Of a stretch of 64,000 nt of DNA, positions 36,066 to 48,126 are shown piece by piece; position 1 is the stretch's first letter; each line of letters opens with the position of its first letter. This stretch comes from Panax quinquefolius (taxonomy: Eukaryota; Streptophyta; Magnoliopsida; Apiales; Araliaceae). The stretch covers positions 18,689,128-18,753,127 of the forward strand of contig CM035156.1 in assembly GCA_020205615.1 (NCBI GenBank), read 5' to 3'. The notes under the pieces are model-generated. The model had not been told where the DNA came from, did no database searches, and saw only the letters and a program-made list of their open reading frames with translations. A program made the position numbers and the translations under genes.

Positions 36066-36247
36066 ATCTCCCTCCTTATGAAATTTCGTCCCTAAATTTA
36101 CGCACACAGTATTTCGAAGAGTTGAGAATACCTTGCTTTTATTTGATTCCATCTTCCCCGTCATCATGATTTCTCCATTGCTTCATCTCCGTATATTTAG
36201 GATATCATTCTAGAATACGACTTCAAAACAAAGGTTAATTGACATAT
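36066..36247 (-). pseudogene. Remnant 3' internal end of the minus-strand element
   Basis: On the minus strand a purine tract (CATAAGGAGGGAGAT) joins the LTR. Upstream of it is a scrap of the chromodomain tail (QWRNHDDGEDG, compare LWRNHDVEE in sister copies). It is cut at 36248 by insertion of element B. Confidence 0.65.
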
Positions 36248-36935
36248 TGTAAAACCCCCGACTTTTATAAATAAAGATGAATTTTTTTATAAATATTATT
36301 TTTGAATATTATGGAATAAATTTGATATAATGTTATAGTTGTGGGTAATATTTATAAATTTTGAAAAGTAAGCAAGTTGTTATAAAATATTCGTTTGGTT
36401 GGGGAATATTCTTTTTTGTCGGGGAATATTCAGACGACTACTCAATCATTAAGTGGACCCCACGGAAGTATTATCGTAGTTAGAAAACGATAAAATTATT
36501 TTTCTATAAAAATAACTGGCAGAGGTGTTCTCAGTAAAATTGTTGAACTACCCGAAGTAGTAAAAAATACGATGTCTGGCGTAGTTGTATAGTAGACACG
36601 ATATTGATTATTGATGCTTTACGTAAGAAGTCACTCATTTATGCTTCAATTATTACTACTGAATTGTTGCATCATATCTCTTATATTATTGATTCAATTA
36701 TTGTCAAAGTATCATACATATAATATGTTATAGTATTAAATTATTAATTGAGACGACAAGTTATAAATGATTAATAATTCTTGAAAAATTAAATATGTGT
36801 TGATTAAAAATAAAATGATTTGTGGTAATATTTATTCAATCTTTGGTGTATATAAAGAGTCTCATTATGAGGGCGTTTGTGGTAAGTTTGATTATTTTTG
36901 GGGGGGCCCATATGTCATCATCTAAGAGTCCCTTA

Positions 36936-37240
36936 AATCGATAGTAATTACCTTTGTGAATAGTAATTACCTTTGTGAATAATAATTACCTTCGTCAATA
37001 GTATTTACCTTCGTCAATAGTAATTACCTTTGTGAATAGTAATTACCTTTGTGAATAGTAATTACCTTCGTCAATAGTATTTACCTTCATCAATAGTAAT
37101 TACCTTTGTGAATAGTAATTACCTTTGTGAATAGTAATTACCTTCGTCGATAGTATTTACCTTCGTCGATAGTAATTACCTTCTCAATAGTATTTACCTA
37201 CCGTCGATAGTAATTACCCCTTCGCAAATAGTAGTTGTCC
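36936..37240 (+). repeat. 19-bp minisatellite in LTR B, first copy
   Basis: About 15 units of TAGTAATTACCTTTGTGAA-type sequence. Variants follow a four-unit order (two TTTGTGAA, one TTCGTCAA, one TATTT...TTCGTCAA) that repeats about three times, a 76-bp higher-order period. Confidence 0.85.
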
Positions 37241-37384
37241 TTCAATATTACCAAGAGTTAAGCGCACTCATCGATTGTTCCAAGGGTTAATTACCCTTCA
37301 AGAAATGAATAGTAGTTGTCTCTTGATATTACCAAGAGTCATTTTGACCCTTCGTTAAGACCAAGAGCCACCCTCGGCTTTTTC

Positions 37385-37393
37385 TATAAATAG
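37385..37393 (+). promoter_or_regulatory. TATA box of LTR B
   Basis: TATAAATAG followed by AAAGCTCATTCCTTC. The second copy has it at 56043. Confidence 0.65.
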
Positions 37394-38904
37394 AAAGCTC
37401 ATTCCTTCATTATTTCTTACGAATTCTTTGAAACTCTACAGAGAGAGAAACTATAGAGAGAAAAGAAGAAAATTATTTTCTACTCCACTTTTCCAATATT
37501 CAAACTCTTCTAAGGTAGGGAATATTATTTGTTGTACTCGTAAAGGGTGTTATTCTTTCTTATTCATGAAGAGAAGCTGTTGTTATTCTATTGCTTATTA
37601 TTCTATTGGAATAACTTTGTATAATGCCGCATTACCCTATACTTGGTGACATTCTTCTATTATTCATTGGAACATCACATGCGTGTTTTTTACGGGACAC
37701 TGGTTAAAATCTTTATTATTATTATGTTGGAATATCACATCATGTGTTTTACACGGACACTGGTTCCATTTTTATTATTCCGTCTTTATTATTTTGTGGA
37801 ATATCACATGCATCTATCTCATGGGACTGGTTCCATCATTTATTATTAAAGTATTTATTATTACATTGGAACATCACTCGATTGTGAATTTCACGACACA
37901 GTTTAAGATTATTATTATTCATTGGAATAACTTTTGCTGTAGGCTTATCGCATGCGTGGTGATTTCTTTTGTTATTCCATTCTTTATTATACCCGGTTAG
38001 TTAAAACTTTGACTTCTATACTCCATGAAATTAGTAGAATATCCTTGATATTTGCGTTTCATCCAAAGATATTTTTCATGGAAATATTCTTACGATCATT
38101 CTTGAATTTTACTCTACAAAACAAAGATCATGTTGACAATTTGGACGTTAATAATTCCCGGATAAAATAATTCTTGAACTTGTTTTATTGAATTCTTATA
38201 TCATTGTCATCATCCTCATGTTTATATTATGTTGAAGGTCATCATGGGTCTGTAGTGCATAGATGGACTTGGTATGATTATGACCAGAGACTATTCGGTG
38301 TAATCATGGGTAGTAATGTTACAAATGATGTGATGAAAGTCATACGTGGCTTTGTAGTGCATAGATGGACTTGGTATGATTATGATGAGATTAGATTATG
38401 ACCGTAATGTTACAAATGATGTGGTAAAAAGTCACTAATTGGCCCGTAGTATTCGTAATGTTACAAATGATGTGGTAAAAAGTCCTCATGAATAATTGTG
38501 GTCGTGATACTAAAGAATATTGGTCGTAGTGCGAGGGTGATTCGATGATGGAATATTGATTAAAGTTGTTGGCATGATGATGAAATGACTTTAAATTAAT
38601 AGATTTTATGACTTTTAATGGACTTATTCTTGGCGTGTATTTTATCGGTTTAACATTGTTGAATAAATAATTTGGTCGCATTATACTGTAAGAATATCCT
38701 TGAGCTCACCCTTTCTTTCATGAATAATTGACAATATTCCTATTAGAACTCTGAGTATGGATATTGTTAAATGACAATATTCTATTCTCGGTTTATGTAT
38801 CGTTACACTACTGGATGTATAATTAAGTTTGTATTTGAATTTATGTACCATGTAAGTGGCGACCCAAGATGGGTGACGTATACCTAATTTTGGGGGCGTC
38901 ACAG

Positions 38905-38923
38905 TTGGTATCAGAACTTAGGG
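38905..38923 (+). promoter_or_regulatory. Primer-binding site of element B
   Basis: TTGGTATCAGAACTTAGGG, close to the initiator tRNA-Met complement TGGTATCAGAGC. It is repeated at 57815 as TTGGTATCGTAACTTAGGG. Confidence 0.8.
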
Positions 38924-39436
38924 ATATGATCCCTGGCTAAGATGCGAGATAAGAACTAGGAGGGGAGAGACGGGGAATTCCTTCGCTAGTATAACCTACC
39001 TAAGTTTATTTGTTATTTAATTAGTCGGTCAGAGTATAGGGATAATATTTGATATATTAATTAACCCTTGTGTTGTGGCAGTGTTTGGAAATGGCAGCTG
39101 AAAATATTCACAATGGAGTGAATGTGACCGTTGTGACACCTTTAATCACTAATCAAAGTTAATCCGATTGTCGACGAGGAACAAATTAGAGATATCCACG
39201 TAGTGAATGAAGAACTAATTGTTGCACTTTTAGAAAGCTAGTTGCAGAGGTAGCGGTGAGAGTGAGAAGAAAGAAAGAAGAAGAGGAACCTGAGGAGAAT
39301 TGGTTAGAAGAAATTTATAATCAAAACTTAGAATTACAAAATCGTGTTCGTGAGCTAGAAGAACAGGTTGAAGAACGACAAACGGTCGTGGAACAAAGGG
39401 ATACAACAATTCAAAATTGGGTTACCCGATATGTGA

Positions 39437-42148
39437 TGTAAGACCCCAATTTATTATTAATGAAATTTAATTTTCTCTATTTATTATTTTAAAATAGTAA
39501 GGGTTGAATTTGATTAATGTGGATAGTTAGGGGTAAAATACGCAAATACTTCAAAATAAGCAAGTGGTTATAAAATATTCATTGTTGTTTGGGAATATTC
39601 GTTTGGTCGTGGAATATTAAAGATCGCTTGGGAATATTAAATGCAATGCAAGTAGCGACCATGTGTGGGCCCCATAATAAAAGCGATTGGATGAAGAAAG
39701 CGACAAATATAAGTGGTTTAAAAATAACAGGCGTTGTTATCAACAGTTATCTTTGTTAAAATACCCGTGGTTAAAACACGAGTAGCACGCAGTATTGCAC
39801 CAATTATTGATTCTTACGTGAAGAAGGCACTACTCAATAATGGTTACGGTAATTCTTCATTAAGTATTTTATTGAGTTAATAATTGATGCGTTGATATTT
39901 TATATTCTTTGTTGTTTTGATAATTGTCATTACACATTATTTTTCATTATCGAAGCAATAATTCATATTATCTGAATAATATTATTAGATAACATTATTG
40001 GCAATGTCTAGAAAGTTCATCTAAGGAGAGGTTTGGTCACCTAATTGCGGCTGCCAGAAGAAGAAATTCTTATTGGAAAGCCCTCTTTCCAGGAACCGCA
40101 CGGTTGTCGATATTGTGATTACGTAATATTATTTGTGAATAATTAATTATTGATTCATATGATGAGGAAAATATTGATTTTATGTGGATATAGATGGAGA
40201 AAAATTTTAATGTGACAATTGTTGAAAATTGAAATTTTATCTTTTACGATAAAATAATTCATTTAAATATATTATTATATTTTAATAATATAATAATGGT
40301 GATATTTTTACAACGAATGTGGGATATATGAGTATATCTGAGGAGGAAGAGTATTTTTTGTTGCAATAAATGTTTAAAACATGTTAAACATGTCTGGTGG
40401 ACCCCATTTATTGATGAAATTTGATTATAGCACGTAAAATCGCTTGGTTTGTGGATTTCGGTCAATTTCTATTTGGAATTTGGAAAACTTTCTTACGCAA
40501 AGTTGTAGAGAATTGAATTTCCTATAAAAATTCACGAGATTCGAATTTTACGATGAAAGGGCTATTTATTATGAATTATTGAAGTTCAAGTCTCAAAATA
40601 TTTGATTTTGGAAGTTTAAAATATTTAAAATTAGAAAACGTTTTTTCATTATGGTGTGTTACACATGTGGGTTGAATGAGCTGAATTCAGTTCTTGGAGG
40701 GTTGGCGAGGGAAATTTTATTATAAATAATAATATTATATTAAATTTTACTCTTTGGTGTTTAAAGCATTTTTCTATAAATAGGGTGCTTAGGTTAGAAT
40801 TGAAAATCACACCAGAAATTGAAGTTTTTCTCTCTATATTATCGAGCGTATTCTTGTGAGTATTTTGAGTATACTTTGAGTATTGTTAGGCGGTGTAATT
40901 TCCTTCAAAGACTATATACCCGGTGATTCGGTAGAAGTACTTAATCTTCGAGGTAAGGGATGTTATTTTCTTCCCAAATGATATTATTTCTTCAATATCA
41001 TTATCTTTGAAATATTGGTTGAAACTTTTTATCAAATTTGGAACTTTTCCATATCGGAGTTCATATTAGATTACGGGAGTTACTATTCATGAGTTCTTAT
41101 TCACGAGTTCTCTTATTCACGAGTACTATTAATGAAAGCGTGAAGATGTTTTTTGGGAAATTTCTATCTTTTGGTGTCGAGTTACTATTCACGTATACGG
41201 CACTATTCACGATATCGACACTATTCAATAGAAAAATAAAATTTCTTCTTTTTGTCCAAAATATCTATTCGGATACTAGCTTTGATTGTATCCATGTTTT
41301 GATCATTCTTGAATTTTACACCACCGTGATTATTTTTGAGGTATTTTTGAACATGGATAAAACAAAGTACGAATCCTTAATCCTTAATCCTTGTCATTTT
41401 GTTTCTTTGGATTCGTTTCTTTAAAAATATTTTTCATCATCCTCGGTCTTTAAATGATGATATTATTGAATATCTTTGGCACGTAGTGCAAAAGATGAAT
41501 GATTTCGAAGAATATCTTTGGTAGTAGTGCAAAAATGAACAAGTGTTTAGATGAACATGACCCAATGATGAATATCTTTGGCTTCAGAAGTGCAAAGATG
41601 AATATTTGATTCGAGATGTATATTGATTGATGTTACGGGGATAAAAGATAGGCGATGAACTTTTAAATTCATACATAGAAGATAGTAGTTTGCATTCTCT
41701 ACTTAACTCTTCTAATGAATTATTATTTTTTTCATTGCGAATATTGATTGTTGTTCATTGTATTCTATTAGATTTTTCCTGTTGAAGACTAACTTGGTAA
41801 TTTGTTGTATATTATCTTAGTCATAATATTCTTTTCTTTGGGCTAGTTGAGCTCACCCTTTTCCTTTTTGTTCCATTTTTCTTCTCGGGAGGCGAGAATA
41901 TAGCGAAATGCAAGTCTGGGTATGGAATGAAGGTTTTAGAAAGAATTGTTTAGTAGTCCTCACCATTTTTGTAAAATAATGTATCAATAAATGCGATGAG
42001 GATTTATTTGAGTATAGATATTGTCTAGAAGATAATATTTGTATTCAAACTCACAGTTTTACTGTTATAATAATAAAGTTGTAGTTGTTTCTGTACCATG
42101 TATTGACAACTCAGAATAGGTGATGCATACCTATTTTGGGGGCGTCAA
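39437..42148 (+). repeat. Solo LTR A nested in element B, first copy
   Basis: 2.7 kb, beginning TGTAAGACCCCAATTTATTA and ending TTTTGGGGGCGTCA(A). It is flanked by TGTGA on both sides (39432-39436 and 42149-42153). TATA box at 40775. No internal retrotransposon sequence, so it is an LTR-LTR recombination product. Confidence 0.85.
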
Positions 42149-42313
42149 TGTGATGCTCGAACAAAATCACGCTTTGGCAGGGTGTAAGATATTAAAGTTG
42201 GAATCTGAGAATTTAAAAATCAAGGATCAGCTGAAAGAAGAAACAACTGAACGAAGGAGAATAGACGATGCATGGGTAAAACCTACACAACGCATTGATA
42301 GTGTAGAAAAAGA

Positions 42314-44764
42314 TGTAAGACCCCAGCTTTTATAAATAAAGATGAATTTTCTATAAATATTATTTTTGAATATTATGGAATAATTTGATATAATGTTATA
42401 GTTGTGGGTAATATTTATAAATTTTGCAAAGTATGCAAGTGGTTATATTATATTCGATTGGTCGGGGAATATTCGGTTTAGCAGGGAATATTCGCATAAC
42501 TACTCAATCATTGGTGGACCCCACAAATGTAATTATTGTCGATCGAGAAAAAGACAAAATATTTTATTAAAATAACTACGGAAGTTTTACTGGTTGATAA
42601 TTGTTGAACTACTTTAAGTAGTAAAAGTACGAAGAATACGTGTGGTTGCAGACAAGAAGACACCGGTATTGATTATCGATGCTTATGTGAGAAGTCACTC
42701 GGATTTGATTCCATTATCATAATGAATTATTATAGCGATAATGACTTTTTGTTTTATTCGTATTATTAACGTAATAAAATGTAAACATCTTTTATATAAA
42801 AATGTAATACTTTATTAAAGTTATTTTATAAATAAAATATATTATATTTTATTATGCATAGTGTTGCATAGTATTTTGCATAGTGTTTTGCATAGTGTTT
42901 ACATAGTAAAATGTTTTTATATAAATAGAATATATTATATTTTATTTAAAAGATTTTGCTTTAAATATGGACCGCCGATTAAAGTAAATCAATCTGGACC
43001 GTTCATGGATTAGTTACTTATGCATTCCATTTTCCTATAAATAGAAGCTCATTCCTTCATTATTTTCTTACTTAATTCATTGAAACTCTAGAGAGAAATT
43101 ATAGAGAAGTTTATAGAGAAAGTTATAGAAAGAAGAAGATTATTCTCGCTACTTCACTACTTCTATATTCGGTTCTTTTACGGTAGTAAGGGTGTTATTC
43201 TTTCTTCTTGAAGAGAACTTCGTTATTCCATTCACTATTATTCTCGTTGGAATAACTCGTAAAAGTGGCATACCCTATACATAACTCCGTATACACGCCG
43301 ATACCCTATACTTGGTGAAATCCTTATGTTATTCCATTGCTTATTATTCATTGGAATAACTCTGTATACATGGTTTACCCTATACTTGGTGACATTCTTC
43401 TATTATTCTCGTTGGAACATCCGTGCTACATGTGTTTTACACCTAGGACCGGTTCCGTCTTTATTATTATTCATTGGAACATCCTGCTCATGTGTTTTAC
43501 AATTAGGACCGGTTAAAATCTTTATCATTCTCGTTTGAATATCCTATCGTGTGTTTTACACCGGATCCGGGTTCCATCTTTATTATTTTGTTGGAACATC
43601 CCGCTTGGTGTGAATTTCACCGACCGGTTCCGTTATTATTATTCTCATTGGAATAACTGCCTATCGCAAGTACCGCATGCATGGTGATTTCTTTTGTTAA
43701 CCCATTCTTTATTATACCCAGTTGGTTAAAACTTTGACTTCTATACTCCATGAAATTAGTGGAATATCCTCGACATTTTCAAGGCTTCATCCAAAGATCC
43801 TTTCATGGAAATATTCTTCTCAAGATTCTTGAATTTTACTCTACAAAGCAAAGATTCATGTTGACAATTTGACGTTAATAATTTCTCGGATAAAATAATT
43901 CTTGAACTTGTTTTATCAATTCTTATATCATTGTCATCATCCTCATGTTTATATTTTTTTTTAAAGTCATCCGTATTCGTGTAGAGCATGGATGGACTTG
44001 GTATGATTATGACTGAGGATTATTCGATTGTAATCATAACCGTAATGTTACAAATGATGTGGTAAAAATCCTCAAAGGGTCAGTAGTGCATTGATGGATG
44101 AGTTGTTGGCATGATCATGACTATTAATGAATACACAACTATTCTCGCCCGTAGAAAAGGTGAATAATTGTGGTCGTGATACTAAAGAATATCCTCGCCA
44201 GTAGTGTAAGGGTGATTCGATGATGTGGATTATTTATTAAAGCCGAGTCTCAATTTATAACATGATGATGAAAAACCTTTTAAATCATAAAAATAGTAGA
44301 TTTTATTTTCTACTTGACTCTTTTAATGGATTCAGATATTCACCGCAGCTTAAACTGGTACGTCTATTGTATTTTATCGGCTTAACATTGTGAAGACTAT
44401 TGATAATTTATTCTCGCATTATATTAGTCATAATATTTCTTATTGGGCTAGTTGAGCTCACCCTTTCTTTCACCGTTCTCTTCGTGAAATGAGAATATAG
44501 CCTGGGACGAAGTCTGGGAAACGAGTGATGGTCCCGAAGATAGATTAGTAGTCCTCACTATTCGTGAAATAGTGTGATAATAATTGTAATGAGGACTTTT
44601 TGTTTGAGTTTGTATAATATCTCTAGTAGACGATATTTGTATTTAAACTCACGCTTTATGTCGTATTGCACAAGAGCAGCTTATGTTAATAAGTTGTATT
44701 AAATTTGCACTATGTAAGTGGCGACCCATGATGGGTGATGTATACCTAATTTTGGGGCGCCACG
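42314..44764 (+). repeat. 5' LTR of element C
   Basis: 2,451 bp. It starts TGTAAGACCCCAGCTTTTAT and ends GGGGCGCCACG (3' LTR: GGGGCGCCACA). It resembles LTR B but lacks the 19-bp minisatellite. Instead it has GCATAGTGTTTT repeats at about 42857-42912. TATAAATAG at 43036. Confidence 0.88.
43036..43044 (+). promoter_or_regulatory. TATA box of LTR C
   Basis: TATAAATAG followed by AAGCTCATTCCTTC; equivalent at 50325 in the 3' LTR and TATAAATAA near 61932 in the third copy. Confidence 0.65.
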
Positions 44765-44765
44765 G

Positions 44766-44783
44766 TTGGTATCGTAGCTAAGG
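44766..44783 (+). promoter_or_regulatory. Primer-binding site of element C
   Basis: TTGGTATCGTAGCTAAGG, two bases off the initiator tRNA-Met complement at the CAGAG position. Confidence 0.75.
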
Positions 44784-44951
44784 GATATGATCCCGGCTAA
44801 GATGTGAGAAAAGTACTAGGAGGGAGAGAGACGGGAATACCTTCGCTAGTATGACCTACCTAAGTTTATGTGCTATTTTATTGGTGGTCGTAATATAAAG
44901 ATAATTGTTACATGTCAATTAATCTTTTGTTTTGTGTAAAAGATCTCGAAA

Positions 44952-46057
44952 ATGACATCCGAGAATGTTGAGAATAGCAATGGAGCACAAGCGATCGTTG
45001 ATTCACCACATATCAATAATCGAGGATAATGTGCATCAGAAGGCGATAATCCTCATGCAAACAACAACAACACCGACCAAATGATGAATGATCAAATGTT
45101 CAGAGGTTTTATGTAATTTATGCAACAAAGAAAGTAGAGCGACTCATCCAAAACGTAGGTGGAAACACTTGAAATCTCTCGGCGGTCACCGCTAAACAAT
45201 TCAAGGAGCTGGGACCACCGGAGTTTAAGGAGAGCCAAAACCACTTCTGGCGGAAGCATGGATAAAGCAGATTACCAAGATATTTGATGTCTTGGGATGC
45301 TCCGAGGAGCAAAAGGTTCCCTTTGCGCGCTTTTTATGTTGCTGAGAAGCAGACATCGGTGGGAATCGGTAGAAACGTACTCAACCTCTTTCAGATCAAG
45401 ATATCTTGGGAGAAGTTCCAGGAGCTGTTCAACGACAAATACTTTCCTGAAAGTATTCGCCACATGAAGGAGGTAGAGTTTATCAAGTTGGAACAAAACA
45501 ATATGACCGTGTCGCAATACGAGGCAAAATTTATGAGTTATCACTTGGTTTCGGCCCCACTGGTGGATAATGAAGAGAGAATGGCGCGAATGTTTTTAAG
45601 AGGTTTGAAGTCGAGATACGCCAACATCTTATTTCTCATAAACCGTGTTTGTATTCGATGTTGTAAATTGGGCTCGATTAGTGGGAGCGATAACGAGTCA
45701 ACGCAATTAAAAAAAGAAGCGGTGGCAAAGTTATAATACCAAAAGAGTAGTCATCAAGCGTGTGACAACAAGCGTGGAGGGAATCAATAAGCCGAGATAT
45801 GGTAACCACTTGGTGGTAATCGAGGCCAAAACAATAAGAATGGATATTTCAAGAAACGGAGATTCAACAATGATGGAAAGACGCCATTACCAAAGACCCG
45901 TTGTTAAGGAAGGAGAAAGACCACCTATCATATGCTTCAAATGCGGAGAAGAGGGACACATCAGTCCGAACTGTGCCATGCCGTCCAAAGTATGTTATAA
46001 TTGTGGAAGAGAAGGTCACTTAGCTCGATTTTGTCGCCATCAAGACAAATTCAACTA
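44952..46057 (+). pseudogene. gag of element C, frame-broken
   Basis: It starts ATG at 44952 (MTSENVENSNGAQAIVD). After stops near 45030-45280, a long open part (45284-45736) encodes capsid sequence: ISWEKFQELFNDKYFPES, VEFIKLEQNNMTVSQYEAKF and ERMARMFLRGLKSRYAN. The nucleocapsid part (45762-46058) has two CCHC zinc knuckles, CFKCGEEGHISPNC (45933-45974) and CYNCGREGHLARFC (45993-46034). Both are complete C-x2-C-x4-H-x4-C. The protein packages the element RNA. Small frame changes separate the pieces. Confidence 0.85.
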
Positions 46058-46059
46058 GG

Positions 46060-47034
46060 ATGGAGGCACCAAAGGCCGTCCCAGAAAAGTCAAAACCGGT
46101 AGTGCAAGGGAGAGCGTTTGTTGTGACCTCCCAGAGAGCAAGGAACCCGAATGAGGTCATCACGGGTAAGCTTATCATAAACTCTAATGAAGTCTATACT
46201 TTATTTGATACCGGTTCTACCCATTCTTTTATTTCTCCTACTTGCGCCATCGATTAAATTTGACCGGAGAAATTAGACTTTTGACTTATCTGTGGAAACT
46301 CCGTTGGGAGAAACCTACATTACATCCACATCGTTTATAAGTCTTGTTTGGTTCAAATCGGTACCCTCACATTACCTGTCGATCTTATTTCATTAAAAAT
46401 ACTTGCATTTGACGTGATTCTAGGGATTGATTGGTTAACTACTTATCATGCAAAAATTGATTGTTTTCGTAAGGTTGTTAGCTTTCATATTCCTAATCAA
46501 CCTATTATGCGAATTCAAACGACCAAACCATTAAAATTAATCACGGTCATCTCAAGCCATAAAGCTATTCGTTTATTGAAAAATGGATGTCAAGCTTTCT
46601 TAGCTCATATCACGGATTTAAACAAAAATACGTTAGTTTTGAGCGATATTTCTATTGTTAATAAATTTCCTGACGTATTCCCCGAAGAACTTCCTGGCCT
46701 ACCCCCAGAGCGTGAAATTGAATTTTGTATCGACCTTGAACCTGGTATAAAACCTATTTCCAAAGCCCCATATCGAATGGCTCCTATTGAACTTCAGGAG
46801 TTAAAGACCCAACTGCAGGAATTGTTAGACATTGGCTTTATTCGTCGTAGTACTTCTCCTTGGGGTGCTCCTATTCTATTCGTGAAAAAGAAAGATGGGA
46901 GTATGCGACTTTGTATTGATTATCGGGAGTTGAATCATGTCACCATCAAAAATAGGTACCCATTGCCACGTATTGATGACCTGTTTGACCAGTTGCAAGG
47001 CGCCAAATTCTTTTCAAAGATTGATCTTCGTTAG
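46060..47034 (+). pseudogene. Protease and N-terminal reverse transcriptase of element C
   Basis: 46060-46257 holds the aspartic protease with the active-site DTGS intact (FDTGSTHSFIS, 46207-46218), interrupted at 46257. 46348-47034 is a long open frame. It runs from the protease end ([19 protein letters not shown]) through the linker ([20 protein letters not shown]) to reverse transcriptase fingers/palm ([51 protein letters not shown]). It stops at a TAG at 47032. There the sister element and the family show that a C of CAG is missing, so a single-base deletion produces the stop. Confidence 0.88.
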
Positions 47035-48126
47035 GATATCACCAATTGAAGATTAGAATCACCGACATTCCAAAGACGGCTTTTAGAACTCTAAGACGGG
47101 CATTATGAATTCCTAGTCATGTCCTTTGGATTGACTAATGCCCTCCGCCGCCTTCATGGATATGATGAACCGAGTATTCAAGGAATATTTAGATCACTTT
47201 GTGGTCGTCTTTATTGATGACATCCTTATTTATTCCAAAAGCCGTGAAGATCATGAGCAACACTTGAGGTCGACACTCCAAAAGCTTCGTGAATATAAGC
47301 TTTATGCCAAGTTGAAGAAATGCGAGTTCGCTTGAAGAAGTAGCATTCCTTGGGCACGTGGTATCAAGTCATGGAATATCTATTGACCCAAAGAAAGATG
47401 AAGCTATTCAAAGTCGGGAACAACCTAAATCGATGATCAAGCACGTAGCTTTCTCGGTTAATTTGGTTATTATCGGAGATTCGTGGAAGGATTTTTTCGA
47501 ATCGCTACTCCATCGACTCAAATTGACTCGAAAAGATACAAAGTTCGGTTGGAGCGAAGAATGTGAGAAGAGTTTTCAAGAACTCAAGAAGAGACTTATT
47601 TCAAAGACTGCTCGACAATACCATCCGCTCGGAGGGATTTGTCATCTACTGTGATGCTTCGAGCAAAAGGTTGGGATGTGTTCTTATGCAACATGGAAAA
47701 GTTATAGCTTTATGCCTCGCGACAACTCAAAGAATATGAGAGGAATTATCCTACTCATGATCCGGAGTTAGCATTTGTTGTCTTTTTGCACTTAAAATTT
47801 GGAGGCATTACTTGTATGGGGAGAAAGTGGAGATCTTTACGGATCATAAAAGCCTCAAATATTTCTTCACTCAAAAGGAACTCAACATGCGACAACGACG
47901 TTGGCTTGAATCATTGAAAGATTATGATCATACCATCCAATACCATCCTGAAAAGTTTAACGTGGTAGGCGATGCATCGAGTAGAAGATCGTATGCAAGC
48001 ATGAAGTCGTTATTGTCAACACAAAGGCCCATTTTGTGTGACTTGCAAAGGATGGAAATAGAGTTAAAGACTCAGGACGCATGTGATGATAGCGAATATA
48101 CGAGTAGAACCGACTTTAATCGATAA
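47035..48126 (+). pseudogene. Reverse transcriptase C-terminus and RNase H of element C
   Basis: 47138-47335 carries the catalytic loop [19 protein letters not shown] (the x-x-DD motif at about 47209-47221). 47358-47654 is the thumb/connection (FGWSEECEKSFQELKKRL). 47812-48126 is RNase H with [20 protein letters not shown] and the [17 protein letters not shown] end. The catalytic Asp of TDHKSL is present. The pieces are in different frames. Confidence 0.87.

Larger units (their letters stand above)
36248..38903 (+). repeat. LTR B, first copy
   Basis: 2,656 bp. It starts TGTAAAACCCCCGACTTTTA and ends GGGGGCGTCACA, then GTTGGTATCAGAAC (PBS). It contains a 19-bp minisatellite, a TATA box, degenerate ~65-bp repeats, and a 3' segment shared with LTRs A and C (GAGCTCACCCTTTC, GGGTGACGTATACCTA). 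Confidence 0.85.

Noticed and set aside
45284..45544. Minus-strand frames opposite gag of element C
   Set aside because: Shadows of the plus-strand gag; the forward frame has clear capsid similarity.
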